NCBI GenBank assembly: GCA_036897485.1
Contig: JAYMTF010000311.1
Span: 1-40,311 of the forward strand
Origin: Pelargonium nanum
Lineage: Eukaryota; Streptophyta; Magnoliopsida; Geraniales; Geraniaceae
Reading direction: 5' to 3'
DNA: 40,311 nt
The translations under genes and the position numbers were made by a program. This document shows positions 10,774 to 23,280 of the stretch, piece after piece. Below the pieces are notes generated by a model. It was not told the origin of the DNA. It searched no databases and saw only the letters and a program-made list of their open reading frames with translations. How positions within the stretch are numbered: position 1 is the first letter of the stretch; every line of letters begins with the position of its first letter.

Positions 10774-13700
10774 TCAAAAGCTACCGTTCTTTATCCTCCA
10801 TAAGAATTCCTTTCTCAGTGGTGAATCTGTAAATACTGCTTTTATGAAATCTTCCATCTGCAAAATTAAGTGCTAGTCAACATGCTGACAAAGAGACCAA
10901 AAAATAGGAAAAACAAAAACACAAATACAAGTCTACATCTTTGTTGTAAAAAGAGGCATAGAGGAAGCAAAGAAATTTTTTCAGATCCAACATGGCCATT
11001 TAGAGAAGTAAAAAATTATACCTCTGATGCAGTAAAACCAGCACTGATGAGTTCCCCACTCTCCCAAGTTGTCATAATGGATTTTAATGGCATATCCAAT
11101 AAATCTGTGGAATATTATAAGTAAAGGAAAACACAAGGATATTAGGTTTTAGTAGCAAGACATTAAATACCAAGGAAAACAGATGCATCTAACAGAAACT
11201 ATACCAGCTAATTTCCGGATTTTTAGCAAAGATGGAATAATAGAATCTAGAGGCGGAATAGAATCTTCTGTCCCCTTCCCATTTAGGTTGACAGTGTTCA
11301 GGGACTCAAACAACGAAAATAGGTTTTCCAGCAGCATATATATCAGTCTTTGAAGCTAGGAACATCACAATACTGGATTAGGAACAAATATATATACATA
11401 TCCATTTACATATATTACTTGGGGACAGATTATGAGAACTTAGAACAACCAATAAACCTTACCTGTAATGTCTCCTCTGCTGCCATATCATCTAAAAGGA
11501 GTATGTCATTTGCAATTCTAGAAAATACTGATTCCAGAACAATGCACATGCATTTTCTATAAGTTAAAGGCTGCAAGAGTGGCTCCCATATAATACGTAT
11601 TTTCTCTAAAATAAAAACAACCTGATCATACATATTACAGCATCTTGTCATGGAAAAAGAGGAAGCCAAAAAGAATACAAGGAGAAAGTATAATCAAAAC
11701 AAACAAATTTGTGTTACTAAAAAACCTGCTCAACACAGAACTTTGCTGATTCAAACTGTTGGATCTGATGGGTATTTTGAAATCCATCGGCGCCATCTAT
11801 AGCCTAACATGAAATATATTCCAAATGAATGAGTTACTTGCTAAACCATTATTATTGATGAGTGCAGCCTAATGCCATACTGAAAAACATTACAGCAAGA
11901 GTTTACCTCTTTCAAATTAATAATAACAAGATGAATTTGTTTCTGTAGAGTTCCTTCAGCAATTAGATGAAACCTTGGAGCCATATCAACGAACACTGTA
12001 TGTTCCTTTATGGAGCTTGGAAAGTCTGAGCGATACTGAAACAAAGAGAGTTATATGAACTAACAAGAATATTATATACATATATGTCAACACACCTACA
12101 CTATATGTAACACTAATCTGTATAAGAAGATTTATACAGGAGATTGTGTTGAGTTACCACCACCTAGGAGACATGAACTTATTTGTAACCAGCAAGTTGC
12201 TGCATGATCTATGTTTTATCATATATTAATGAATGAACATCAAGATAGATGAGTTGAGCAAGTGTGAATGTATTAGCATGTTATAACACCAAGACTGGCA
12301 TAAGCGCGCCTTCCCTCCTATAGAGGGAGCTGCAAATCACTAGGCTATTAAGTAATTACTAGTTATCACAATATTGCATACCTCAAAAGCAAGCCCAAGA
12401 ATCTCCTGTGATAAATATAGACAGTCATTGTGCATGAGAATAGCAGCTTGGTTGATTCTATCGAGCTGTCTTTCTAGCTTCATTAGTCAAAAGAGAACTG
12501 AATCAGGATGCATAATTGCAAACACAATAGACCAGAACATATTGGAATGTATCACATTAGTTCCTCAGAAAGAATCTAGCAAAATTAGAAGAGATTTTTG
12601 CCATGTTGCAGTCAGTACCAACAACCATACCATAACAATTTGATGGCATAGTTGGCTTCCACCATATGCAACTAACTTTCATGCACTAACCTTGACGGGG
12701 ATAACAGCTTCATAAAGAAGTAGGGCATCCCTAGCAGCACGATAAAATTCCATAGCAACTCTTGGGGATGACAAGCAAACATCCTGCACAAAATTAACGA
12801 TGATCACAATCATGCCCCAAGGTTAACTTACTTTGTTTGGAAGTTCAAAGTATTGATTCATTCGCCTAAGTTCCACCGTAGCACATGCAGAATGGTCATC
12901 TAATACAAAAACGTATAAGAAAGTAAAAGAAGATGAAGATTACACATAAATAACATCTAGTAAAGTTCTACTTACTTGAAGTGTCTGATGCACTAGCTTC
13001 ATTAGTTGAGAAGCTGCTTTCGAAACCACACACCTCTCGGACAGAAAAAGCAAGTCTACAACGTGATCAGAAGAATCCATGACATTTGAACATTCCTGTG
13101 GAAATTTCCATCATTAGAATGCTAATGCATGAAGAAAAACGAAGAGAGAAACAGATAGTCTTGAAATATAACACATTCTTTGATTAGAACTTAGAAGCTC
13201 ACTTGAGGAACAAGGAAGTCACACTGCAGAAGCAAATTTCTAGCCTTTGCCAAGATTTCTATCTTTTTTTTAAATGCAAAGTGAACCTCAACATTATCAG
13301 CAAAACTGCTCAATCTTTCATCATTGCTGTCAGAAGATGAAATGAACATCATTTCCTTTAAGGCACTCTCAAATTCAGATGTTAGTTTGATGATGTTATG
13401 AAACTCGGCAAGTTTTGAAGCATCATCGGGGACAACCTGAAAGATAAAATTTTATAAATTTAACCTAAATGTGGAAATAAGTAAAACACATACAATCACC
13501 AATATCAACACGTGAACTAAGTTCAAAGGCAAAGAGCACAAAATACAAACCTTTGAAAGAAAGTTAGAAATAATCAGCTCTGATATCCGAGGCCATGTCA
13601 ATCTTCCAAAACATCGGGTCCAAGAATCATCTTGCAAGCATATGCATTTGGAGATGAACTTAATAACCTGGATTATCCCCGAAAAGATAGCTTCACCATC

Positions 13701-15652
13701 TACTTTATCCCTCTGAAAATGAACCAGTAAAACATGAGAACTTCACAAAACTTCACTTGAAAACTAAATATAAATGCTTTACAAGTTGATCAAGTAACAA
13801 ATCCTCTTACCCCATGTACAGAAAATTAACTCAAGAAGCACCACTATTTGAGAAGAGAATGCAAAGAACTAATTTTCATGAGGGGTTAAAATAACGACTA
13901 CACTTGAGGATGCCCATAGCATTTTCTTGACATCATGTTTTCAGCCATCAGCATTACCATGGCAATAAGTTAAAAGTGGCAAGCAACAAATATCTAGACA
14001 GTAGACAATAGTCACAATACTGATAAGCATATTTTACCTTAGCATCTGCTGATGATATCAACTTCAATACTGCTTCTTTCAGTTCTCCAGTACCTTTGTC
14101 TAATTCTTCTACAAATGAAATTGAGGAGCCACAATTTATGACTGGTGCAATGACGGAATTGATCATCAAGTGGCCTACTTTAGAAATCCCATAATCTAAT
14201 ATGCCAATCTCCTACAAAATCCACTGAACTATATTAAAGCAACAAACTATGGTAACCTTTTGCTATTTGACACTAATATTTAAGAAGTAATTTGAATTTC
14301 AGAAGGCCAAATATTAGTGGTGACTAGCCATTCCATAACAGAGTATTCAGAAACATGATAAAAATCTTTTTCAACTGTCGTGATATAATGTGTAAATCAT
14401 TAAAATGACATGAAACTTTACATAATGTCTTGATATATATTTGTACAGAACAGCCTAGTGCCAGCTAGAACTTTGAACTTAGAAATTCCTGCTCAATAAA
14501 GAGAAAGTAGAGCATTGGTAAAAACTCACATCCATTGCTTCCAATACTGCATGAAGATCAACCCCGCTGATTCCATCTACACTTAACTGATACTTAACGT
14601 GGACTGTGTTGGATCCTTGCTCAAACTGCACTGCATTCTCCAGGAGTCTTCCAAGCACCTCTTGAATCTACAAACCCAAATGCAATCTCTAAACAAACAA
14701 TCACAAACTGAATAAAAATCACCAATTTGGATCAATCACAATCCCCCCCAACAAAACTTCACAAAAAACCATTTTGGTTGCTAAGGAAATGGTGCACAAA
14801 CTGGTTTTTAGCTAAATCTAACACTTTTCAGTTCAATTTACATGGAAAGCTTAGTTAGTTTCCCCGAATGCTGAATATAAAATACAAAACTTCTTCATCA
14901 TCAGTTTTCTACCCAGTCACACAGAAACAGTGCCAAAGTTATTAACGCCCCAGTTTTTGGCCAAAGAAAGAAGAAGAAGAGTTAAATCGTATGACGAAAA
15001 AAAATGATTTTTTGTTGTTGGAAATTGAACTATACTTTTAGGTTTCCTCGATTATCTCAGCAACCAAACAGAGTCTCAAAATGCACCATACCTCCTCGAA
15101 GGACTCAAGCCACTCCTTTCTCAATAATCCGTACACAACCGGCTCTTTCTCCTTCTCCTTCACATCATCATCATCATACCTCACTGCTTCCTTCAACGCT
15201 CTCAGCTCCTCCGCCGCAAATTTGAGCCTCCCAATCCTCAATGCCTCCCTGGCACCCTTCAGCCTCTCGCTGATTTCCACAATTGCCCTCAGCAACTCCA
15301 ACAGCTCCCTCTTCACTCTCGCCTCCCTCGTCTTGGCGTTCATCTCCTGGACAATCTCGCGGATCTGAATGTCGATCGGTGTGTCAGAGATCAACCGGAG
15401 AAGATCGGAGACGTCGGAGGAAATTTCAGCGGACTTGGAAACGGCGTCGTTGCAGAGGGAGATGAGGGAGGAGAAGTCGTGGCGGTGGGAGAGGACATAG
15501 GATTGGACCTTGGATTTGATCTGGAGGGAATGGGACTCGAGGCGCTGGATGAGGAGGCGGAGGTCGGGAGCAGAGAGCGGCGAGGCGGGGTCGGAGAGGT
15601 CGCTGGCGGAGAGGAGATCCCGGACGTTGACTCTGTCGAAGAGGTCGTCCAT
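10774..15652 (-). CDS. ZW10: ZW10 homologue (MAG2-interacting protein 1)
   Basis: Plant ZW10/MIP1, a subunit of the Dsl1/NRZ-type tether with MAG2 that captures Golgi-derived COPI vesicles at the ER; animal ZW10 also acts at kinetochores. Exons (minus): 15652-15092, 14667-14530, 14211-14038, 13712-13551, 13436-13203, 13095-12976, 12783-12691, 12477-12382, 12035-11907, 11803-11726, 11621-11463, 11355-11205, 11104-11022, 10857-10774; 2262 nt, 753 residues. The start MDDLFDRVNVRDLL and the following LSAPDLRLLIQRLESHS match the family N terminus. Further marks are FGRLTWPRISELIIS (exon 4), KIEILAKARNLLLQC (exon 5), RIANDILLLDDMA (exon 11) and FTDSPLRKEFLWRI near the C terminus. The N-terminal 180 residues look helical/coiled-coil. 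All introns are GT-AG. Expression is likely constitutive, given site II-like motifs upstream. Confidence 0.93.
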
Positions 15653-16659
15653 CGGGCGGTGGCGAGAAGCAGCCGGAGAACCTTATGGCGCAGAGTAATA
15701 GGGTGTGGACGCAGTTAACAGTGGACTGGGAAAGGTTTAATACGGGTAATTAGCTAACGTGAGCCGGGGGCGATCGTTGCCGATTATGTGAATAGACTGC
15801 TAAGATGATGATGATAATAAAGCCCAGATCGATGATGCGAGAAACTGGGCTCGTTAACTGGCCCATTTTTATGAAAAGAGATCGTTTTATCCTACGCCCA
15901 TTTGGTAAAATATTTTTCTTAATTACAAATGTAACACATTTTTAAATCTTAAGCCGAAGTTTCAATGAAAAGTCATAAATAATAAACCAAAAAATATATT
16001 ATACAAAAAGTTAAGCTACTAACACGAGTAAAATGATTGTGCAAACCTTAACTGAGAGCTATAAATTGAGGTTTTACATTTCATATGTTGTGAGAAGTAT
16101 GAAAAGAACACACTTAAATAAGATTGAAGGATGTTGACTATATATATAAAGTCAAAAGTGTGAGGTACCATATGAGTTCGAGAGAATTTTTTGAATTACT
16201 CTGCCTTTCTCTTTTTGTTCTTGTATTTTATTTTTAATATGTATGAATTTATAGCTTTGTAATACTTTGATTTGTAAAATAATATGATTTTTTTATCATT
16301 TTATTTCTTTTAATCTAAAAAACACAACCTAATACGTGGAGATCAATGATATCGGTTTAATTAATAACAATCTGAATGTGCATGAACGAGACAACAAGTG
16401 CTATCGACATAATATCCACCAAATAAATTAAGTAGATAATTTACTTTGGACATCGTAAGATGAGACAATAGAATTATTTATACTCACACATATTATTAAT
16501 ATATATAATTCCATACAAAAACTCTCAAATTGAAAATACATAAGAAAGATAACAGTGTCTCTCACCATCCACGCCGTACATGTATATATGTATAACACAA
16601 ATATAAAGACTATTACATATAAATAGTGATCAAAGTAAGCACTACTGCTAGCAGTAGTT
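15653..16659. other. ZW10 promoter and GDSL-1 3' flank
   Basis: No gene is supported. Just upstream of ZW10 (minus strand), AGCCCAG at 15821-15827 and CTGGGCT at 15845-15851 form a perfect inverted repeat, and GGCCCA lies at 15860-15865. These TGGGCY/site II-type motifs, bound by TCP factors, are usual in housekeeping plant promoters. The rest (about 15900-16600) is AT-rich with no clear structure. Confidence 0.45.
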
Positions 16660-19577
16660 TCAACGAAAGACAGCTAAAACAGTCTTAACTAGGTAAGTAG
16701 CAATAATGTGACTTGTTTTCTCAGTAGGATGGAAGGCATCCCAGAACACATACTTGGACGCATCTGTGCATGTATATGGATTAGTGTCGCTACACGCATA
16801 ACCCATCTCGAACATTCCGGTGGAGCAACACGCCACTGCTACTGACTCAAATCCTGCATCAACAACATTTCATATCAATACACACTCCCAAATTCAATAT
16901 TTGAGATGTAGACATACTATAAAAATGTATGAAATTATGTTTTGACATATATAAGTTGAAAATTCATGTTTGTGCACTTATTAATGCGGAGTGTTTTCAT
17001 ATGCCTAGCTTATTCGAACATGTATATTATCTTCATGCAGCAAAGAACACATTTATTTGTGTTATTGTGAGACATAGTAAAATAATATTTTATAAAACAA
17101 ACATATGGTTGATGGTCGGGCGGTGGTTCAAAATTAAATACTTCACCGGCCAAACACAAAGGAAATAAATGGCAAAAGCGACGGAAACTGGACATGTGTT
17201 GATGAAAGAGAAACTGAGACATGAAGATGTCATTAAAGGCCACCCCAAAGTCCCAACTAATGTGACTATGCATAAATGCCAATGCTACTCTTGTTTTCAA
17301 CGTATCAGACTTGGTTGTTGGACCCAAAATGTTGGCAATATACTTGGAGGGACCAGTTTCTAACTCTAGATATTATTACACCGTATTATGTATACATTTA
17401 TACCTAATTCTCGATGCATTTTAGAATGATGAAGAACCTAAAACTGAGAGGAAACATGACAGAGTAATTGTTTATAGTGGGGAAATTGTGTTCATGGAGT
17501 TTATCATAACATATGTATATTTAACATGTTAGCATATAAATGATACAACATTGCACCATTAATATATACTCATTATGTTTCAAAATAATTATATACTTAT
17601 GTTGTTTCAAACTATTTGTCTATTTTCTATTTCCATTATTGAATAATGTATGAATTATCAACAATATTACAAGTTTATTACAACAACACATAATAACTTA
17701 ATTCATTCTTAATTTTCACAAAACAATTATTTTGGGACGAAAGGGGTTAATTTATGGATGTTAATATGTTATGAAGATAATGTTAATTATAAATGAACTA
17801 AGGTATCAATACGTGATGTTAGTATGTATTAACTAAAATTATACTTCATACATCTCAAAATAATGTATATTTCTTCTTCCTCTAATTTATTATAAGTTCA
17901 CTATTGATAAAAAAACACTAACAATTATTTTGAAACAAAACAAGTAGTTGATATGCAAAGTGAGCTTACCATATTGGGAAGGCTTCTTGACAATACTCAT
18001 GAAAATGTTGTAGGGATTGGAAAACACCACTTTGGCTCCATTGAGCTCCTTGTTCAAAGCAGCCACCAATTTGCTGAGCTTCCCATTGAACTCGAGAGCC
18101 AGAGTGTTGTACCTCCCCATGCACTCATTTCCGTTCATGATATTCGTGGCTCTCTCCAGCGGCAAGCAACCCATGGGAGGGACCCCTCCCAGCGATATCT
18201 TGCGTGCTCCAAGTCCGTACAGTGACTTCACAAAGTTGTTGGCGATCCCCACGAGGAAATCCTCGTACTTTTCAATGGTGAACTGGGCTCGCCGGTCCGG
18301 CATGTTGTAGTAGTTCTCCAGGAAGTCGTTTGTCCCCAAGCTCGTCATATGTATAGCGTTGGCTATGATATCTTTGGCCTTTGCGGCTCCAAAATGGGCT
18401 GTTAGGTTCTTCTGGTACGCCTTGTAGTACTCCAGTTGCTTCCACAGTGGTATCACATCCTGCAAAAATGTGGGACAATTGCGATTCAATAACAAAGGTA
18501 ATGGATCAATTACAATCTGCAAAGGGGTCGATCCATTTTTGCCTAAACTTCTCACATAAAATCTGTACTTTCTTGTTACAAAATTAATCATCACTTTATT
18601 TGTATAGAAAGAAAGAACGTGGTCTTCCCTACCAATTTACTATGACTCTACTTTTTTGGATGGATAAACCTACCATCCACACACAGCTATAAAGTTTCGA
18701 AGAAAAGATCCTTATGACTTAACTACGTACTATGAGTGTGTATTTTTGCTCATAACAAGAAAAAAACTACATTAAAAAATTGAAATTTTCTACACAAACT
18801 TTTTTTTATCAGTTGAGCTACAATAGGGTAGTTCACTGTATACTTTGATTCAAAACAAAAAATGTGGGGAAATAGAAATATATAAATAAACATTAAAAAA
18901 TAATGGACACAAACATTAATGAATACTTAATGTTGTTTATGCATACATTGATACATAGAAGCAATAAGCTTTGTGTACTTAGGTCTCGACAATTATATGC
19001 AAAGACATTGATTGACTACGGAACCCAAGTAATAAATCTTGGAAATGTAGCAATTTTAACTGATAATATACAAACAAAATCAATGGAATCACTACCAGAA
19101 ATATGGTTATAAGAAACACTTAGTTAAGACTTTCTCAGAAAATGACTTACTCCGTATAAGATAAAAGCAGAAATATGTACATATTTTCGTTGTTAGACTT
19201 ACCAGCACATTTGAAGTGGCATTGTCATAGCCAGTTCCAGCAGAAGCAAAAGTGACACCAATTGCAAAATCTGAGATATTGTAAGCTGGATCCAAGTAGG
19301 CTGGTATGATTGGTCTGAGCCCAAAAGCCTGAGAGATGAAGTCGGTCGGAATCCGTCCATTGGAGAACCTCCCGGTGGCCTTACCGCCCGGGAAATCGCG
19401 ACCGTAGGGAAGGAAATTGCTCCTCGCTATGGTCGGAATGAAGTTGTTGTTCCCAGCATCAACTGAAGAGTCTCCGAACACGATGATGGCTGGAACTTTT
19501 GCAGCGGTTTGAGAGAGTAGCATGAGAAATGGAGCTAGGAGGAGCCACATATTGTGTGTGTGAGCCATTTTCACCAT
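16660..19577 (-). CDS. GDSL esterase/lipase 1
   Basis: Secreted SGNH/GDSL hydrolase acting on ester bonds of lipids or cell-wall/cuticle esters; closest by memory to Arabidopsis At2g04570/At2g42990. Exons (minus): 19577-19203, 18459-17970, 16853-16660; 1059 nt, 352 residues. A signal peptide spans about 1-26. Block I FGDSSVDAGNN holds catalytic Ser37, block II is FASAGTGYDNAT, block III is SLGTNDFLENYY (Asn169), and block V WDAFHPTEK gives Asp327 and His330. The start is placed at 19577, the first in-frame ATG after TATATAAC near 19613-19620; an in-frame ATG at 19664 lies before that TATA box and is rejected. Intron 2 is unusually long (1116 nt against 165 and 93 nt in the two paralogues) because it holds Stowaway-like MITEs. 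First of three tandem copies. Confidence 0.93.
17569..17746. mobile_element. Stowaway-like MITE in GDSL-1 intron 2
   Basis: About 178 bp with terminal inverted repeats: the left end (17569-17590) and the reverse complement of the right end (17725-17746) match at about 16 of 22 positions and share CAAAATAATT. The right end carries the TTTTGGGACG core typical of Tc1/mariner-type Stowaway MITEs. TA lies at both borders (17567-17568 and 17748-17749, the right one offset by one base). It has no coding capacity. Confidence 0.6.
17844..17944. mobile_element. Second Stowaway-like MITE or nested terminus, GDSL-1 intron 2
   Basis: About 101 bp. The left end (17844-17865) and the inverted right end (17923-17944) match at about 15 of 22 positions, again with a CAAAATAAT core. 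TA borders are at 17842-17843 and 17945-17946. The right end also pairs with the left end of the previous element (17569-17590) at 19 of 22 positions, so an alternative is one 376-bp element with nested insertions. Its TA ends 23 nt from the 5' splice site of intron 2. Confidence 0.55.
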
Positions 19578-20513
19578 CTTTGTTTGTACCCTAAGATTGT
19601 TGCACAAAGCATAGTTATATAGGTAGCTAGGGGAGTGGACAGTAGAGGGGGAGTTGTGGTGCATTTATGTTGGGTTTTTTCAGAATAAATTGGAGTTTGA
19701 TAATGAGGTGTTGTGGGGATGATAGGTGGTTGGGAGTTTTTACTGCAGCGATAAAAATTTCTAGAATATTAATAATTGTAAACAGAGCGGACAAAGTTTA
19801 CGTTTATCACATACACATAAGAGTTTTTTCTTTGTCTATGCGCAAAACTTAGAACATTTCTTTTTATAAACGAAATTTTGTCATTGAGATGACTGTAAAA
19901 AAAAAAAGACGTGTATATTGTTTGAATTAGGGACTCTATTATGTTGTTGTGTGATCATGTATAAAGACATATAATTGTAAGGTAGAATACAATCATGCTT
20001 TAATTGATTATGGAAAATAAATCTCTTACATTGAGCGCGTGGATATATCATATATGAGCGTTGCAATGACTACACTGACTTGTGATACAAAAAATTAGAT
20101 TTTAACAATTAAATTGTATATCTTCCTACTATTATATGCAAAAAAATAATTTTTGTTAGATGCACAAACAAGTGCAAATAAATAGTCGTACAAAAATATT
20201 TGTATACATGATTGTTTAATGTTTGAATATACGTTTTTCTCTTTGCATTTTTGTAAAAAAAATTGTCTAAACATTTTCATATATACAATGATATACTAAT
20301 TTTAGAGTTCCTCATGATTTAGTACACTTAAAAAATTTCCTTATTTAAGTGCATGACACAGACCCACTCCAATAACACTTGTATAAAATAAATATTATTC
20401 ATGAATGCATTTTTTAAGTTTGTTAATTTGAACACCTCGTTTCATTGAAGAGAACATGCATTATTTTTTGTTAGGTAGGTAAAGCACAGGATAAAGAAAA
20501 ATTATAGTTCAGA

Positions 20514-20640
20514 AATTTTTTTTGATAAAGATAAACATATTAAAACCCAAACCCAGAAGCCTACGGAGGGAGGGAGATGAGCACCAAATATAGCAGTGCA
20601 TTAATTACGATCAGCCAAGGCACCAAATATAGCAAGCTAT
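20514..20640 (-). mobile_element. Possible LINE 3'-end relic
   Basis: Read on the minus strand, an end of the form TTTAATATGTTTATC-TTTATC followed by an A-run resembles the 3' tail of plant L1-type retrotransposons. The 15-bp sequence GCACCAAATATAGCA occurs twice nearby (20581-20595 and 20620-20634). There is no ORF and no target-site duplication could be found, so this is tentative. Confidence 0.3.
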
Positions 20641-21034
20641 AATTAACTTTAGGAACTCGATCTGTGAGCAATAAATCATGCCTATCATGAAAAATATGCA
20701 ACTTCATGCATGCTAAAGAATCTTATAGTTTTGGTGCCAATATGCTATCCTACAATGACAGGAAGGACATTTTTTCCACCTTCAAGAAATGCCATGCATT
20801 TTCTCATGTGATGCAGGTTGATAATTAGATTGTTATCAAAGAACTGCAATATCACGTACTTGAAAATCACTCTCAAGAATTATAATGTCATTAATCATAT
20901 CAAACTTCATATCTGTCTACACGCATGTTCAACTAAGATTTTATAGTCGCTCACTTTGCTTGTGCACTCATTATATAGTCACTTGCTTCTTAGTACGTAC
21001 TATTATCCTTGGTCACCATGTCTCCGATATTTTC

Positions 21035-21211
21035 TTACTTGTCCTTGAACATTAACTTGTTCTTAAAATTCTCCTTCTTCCCACCTACATACTTCTTCAT
21101 ATACTCTTTCTCATTAATCATGGTTGACTAATAGTCATACGAGTCTTCCACTTGAACCTTTCTCATGGCCAACTCAAACTGCTCTAGGTTTTCTATATGA
21201 AATTTCTTCAA
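21035..21211 (-). pseudogene. Possible decayed coding fragment
   Basis: Two short adjacent minus-strand frames (21211-21128 and 21121-21035) read like real protein, rich in Lys/Glu (for example ENLEQFELAMRKVQVED, then KEYMKKYVGGKKENFKNK). They lie in different frames, separated by a stop. I do not recognise the family. It may be a degraded gene or transposon fragment, or chance. Confidence 0.25.
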
Positions 21212-22032
21212 ACACTAAGATAATATTAAGGAAAAAGTCTAACATTAACTAACTAATTAATCTTAGTCGTTATACAATTAAAAGTGGACAATCATTTTAA
21301 CACGGAGCCGTGATGAATATATAGATCAGGAAGTGCATCATAGGCAGTGTAACAATATTTGGCTGGCCAGTTAAGTCAAATAGTACCTACAAATTAAGAC
21401 TTCCAGAGAACCAAAAGGTCTCACATAGTGACCAAAGAGGAAGAGACATAAATGTGAATCTGTATTTGTTGCAACTTGAAACTGCCATGAAGACGACCAA
21501 TTTGGTGTGTGTTATAATTAGGCTTCAAATTCAAAGCTAACCCAACAGAAATTGTGGCGCTTGTTTAATAACCATTAGTACCTATTAGGCCCCTCAAGCA
21601 CTACCTCTCTCTGAGACATTAACGTCAAAGATTTATATTGACGCGACTCACAATCTCTATTGTCTACACTAATTATTGCACCTTGTCTCTCATGAATCAA
21701 CGGTTGAGACTTGAGAGATTTACGATCTACTTTCTTCCAAAAATTCACTGTAGAGCTTATTGTCAAATGCTTACAAAACGAAAAGCTGTATGTTCTTTCT
21801 TGATGTTAAAGTGGAACATGAACATCTCTTGTACGCTTTAGTGCTCCTCGCTAGCTCTCTCTGCAACTGGACTCACTGTCTTGAATGTTTCTTTCCAGGG
21901 AAGAAAATTGGAGTGAAATAGAGATCCTCAACCACCAACTGATCCAACAAAGGATTAATGACACGTAAGAATATTGAAAAAGCAAAACCAAGACTTTTTT
22001 TCTTTTCTATTTCAAAGGAGATCTACCTATTC

Positions 22033-22068
22033 ATTTCAAAATGAGTTTCTTTAATTCTATTTTGAAAT
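22033..22068. repeat. Short inverted repeat (hairpin)
   Basis: ATTTCAAAATGAG (22033-22045) and CTATTTTGAAAT (22057-22068) pair with one mismatch and one unpaired base around an 11-nt loop. The TTTCAAAAT core resembles Stowaway termini, so this may be a deleted MITE. Confidence 0.35.
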
Positions 22069-22212
22069 AACTTAATGTGATATATTTACTCTTGTATTTT
22101 TATAAGACCCGACAAAAAAAGTGAAATGATATTCATGTTTTTTCTCAGTAGATATAAATTGCATTGAAAAACGTATGGTGAACATAAAACGATATACAAT
22201 AATAGAGCATTA

Positions 22213-22430
22213 TTTTTTTTTTTATCAGCAAAAGTACCACTATATTAAAATAGAACTCCCGAGAAGGGAGAAAGGTACAAACTCCATAGAAAAACAGAAG
22301 TAAGTTGGCAATCCAAAAGGAGAGAAGCCAAGAGCTTGAGACGGTGGATCCTCTGAAATTTGCCGAAACAATGAGGAAGGAGAAGATTTGAATCTATGCT
22401 GCTGAGGTGAAAGCCGGCTCATTAGTGTCC
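22213..22430 (-). mobile_element. 5'-truncated LINE 3' end
   Basis: On the minus strand the segment ends with TTTTAATATAGTGG-TACTTTTGCTGAT followed by an A-run (T-run at 22213-22223 on plus). This is the usual 3' end of plant L1-type LINEs, dead on arrival after truncation. No reverse transcriptase remains. A clear target-site duplication was not found. Confidence 0.5.
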
Positions 22431-22995
22431 CATATTATCGTTGAATATGGAATCCTATTATAATCATCAACTTTTATAATGTTTGATTGTGATTGGTTTA
22501 GCTAAACACCTGGTCGCGGATTTAAGATTCATTCAAGATATTGTATTGTTAAAGTGCATAGAAAATGAAAATATCATAAGTACTATGAGCCGTTTATATG
22601 TGCTTTTAAGTTAACCGAGTATACTTTACGCCTTACCCATAGAAAAGAGGCCCAATTATTTGACGGTTTGTTGTTTGTACAGCGGAACTTATGTCCAATA
22701 TAAAGTTATAAGACACAAAAGTTGCATATCAAAGAAATCATTATTATGATGATGATGGTAATTAGACAAGATAGTGATGGTTAGAGACGAAGAAGAAAAT
22801 GATTATGAGGATAACAATTAATAAAGACAATTAGTCATGACAATTATGTTTGCATATGCTCTGTAATGACTTTGTAAGATGAAATAGATGTTGAGGATAA
22901 TGAAACTAGTTTTGTTATATATGCTCTGTAAATTAATGTAATGCCAATTATGTTATTCATTCTTTTAATGACATAATTGTAATTAATCCGGGTTG

Positions 22996-23074
22996 ATATT
23001 CAATATGTTTATGGGCCAAAATCCGAAGTGGACCAAAACTGCGGTACATATTCAATATGTTTATGGGCCAAAAT
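22996..23074. repeat. 27-bp direct repeat with GGGCC motifs
   Basis: A 27-bp sequence beginning ATATTCAATATG is present identically at 22996-23022 and 23048-23074, 52 bp apart. Each copy holds ATGGGCCAAAAT. Further GGGCC/GGCCC motifs lie near 23117 and 23138. The segment is just 3' of GDSL-2. Confidence 0.8.
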
Positions 23075-23280
23075 TTCCAACCGGGTTGAAGAAAAGATGA
23101 ATTGGCAAGAATATTTGGGCCAACCTGATTCAGTTCAGGCCCATGGACCAACCTCACTACATTAGATCATGGCAACATAGGTCAGAAAACAAAAACAAAA
23201 ACGAAAAAGCCAATTTTATTGATTGGAATGAAGCTGTTTCTACAGTATATATATAATCTAAAGGTGATGAATGAAGTGGA

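Larger units (their letters stand above)
19578..23280. other. 3.7-kb gene-poor spacer between GDSL-1 and GDSL-2
   Basis: No intact gene is supported. The left end holds the GDSL-1 promoter (minus strand). Inside are LINE-like 3' relics (near 20514 and 22213), a possible decayed coding fragment (21035-21211), a short hairpin (22033-22068) and a 27-bp direct repeat with GGGCC motifs (22996-23074). The rest is AT-rich and structureless to the eye. Confidence 0.5.

Noticed and set aside
15479..15718. Plus-strand ORFs over the first ZW10 exon
   Set aside because: They are antisense shadows of a GC-rich conserved exon; the minus frame matches the ZW10 family.
19578..19664. Upstream in-frame ATG of GDSL-1
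   Set aside because: It lies before the TATATAAC box, so it should not be transcribed, and it would bury the signal peptide.
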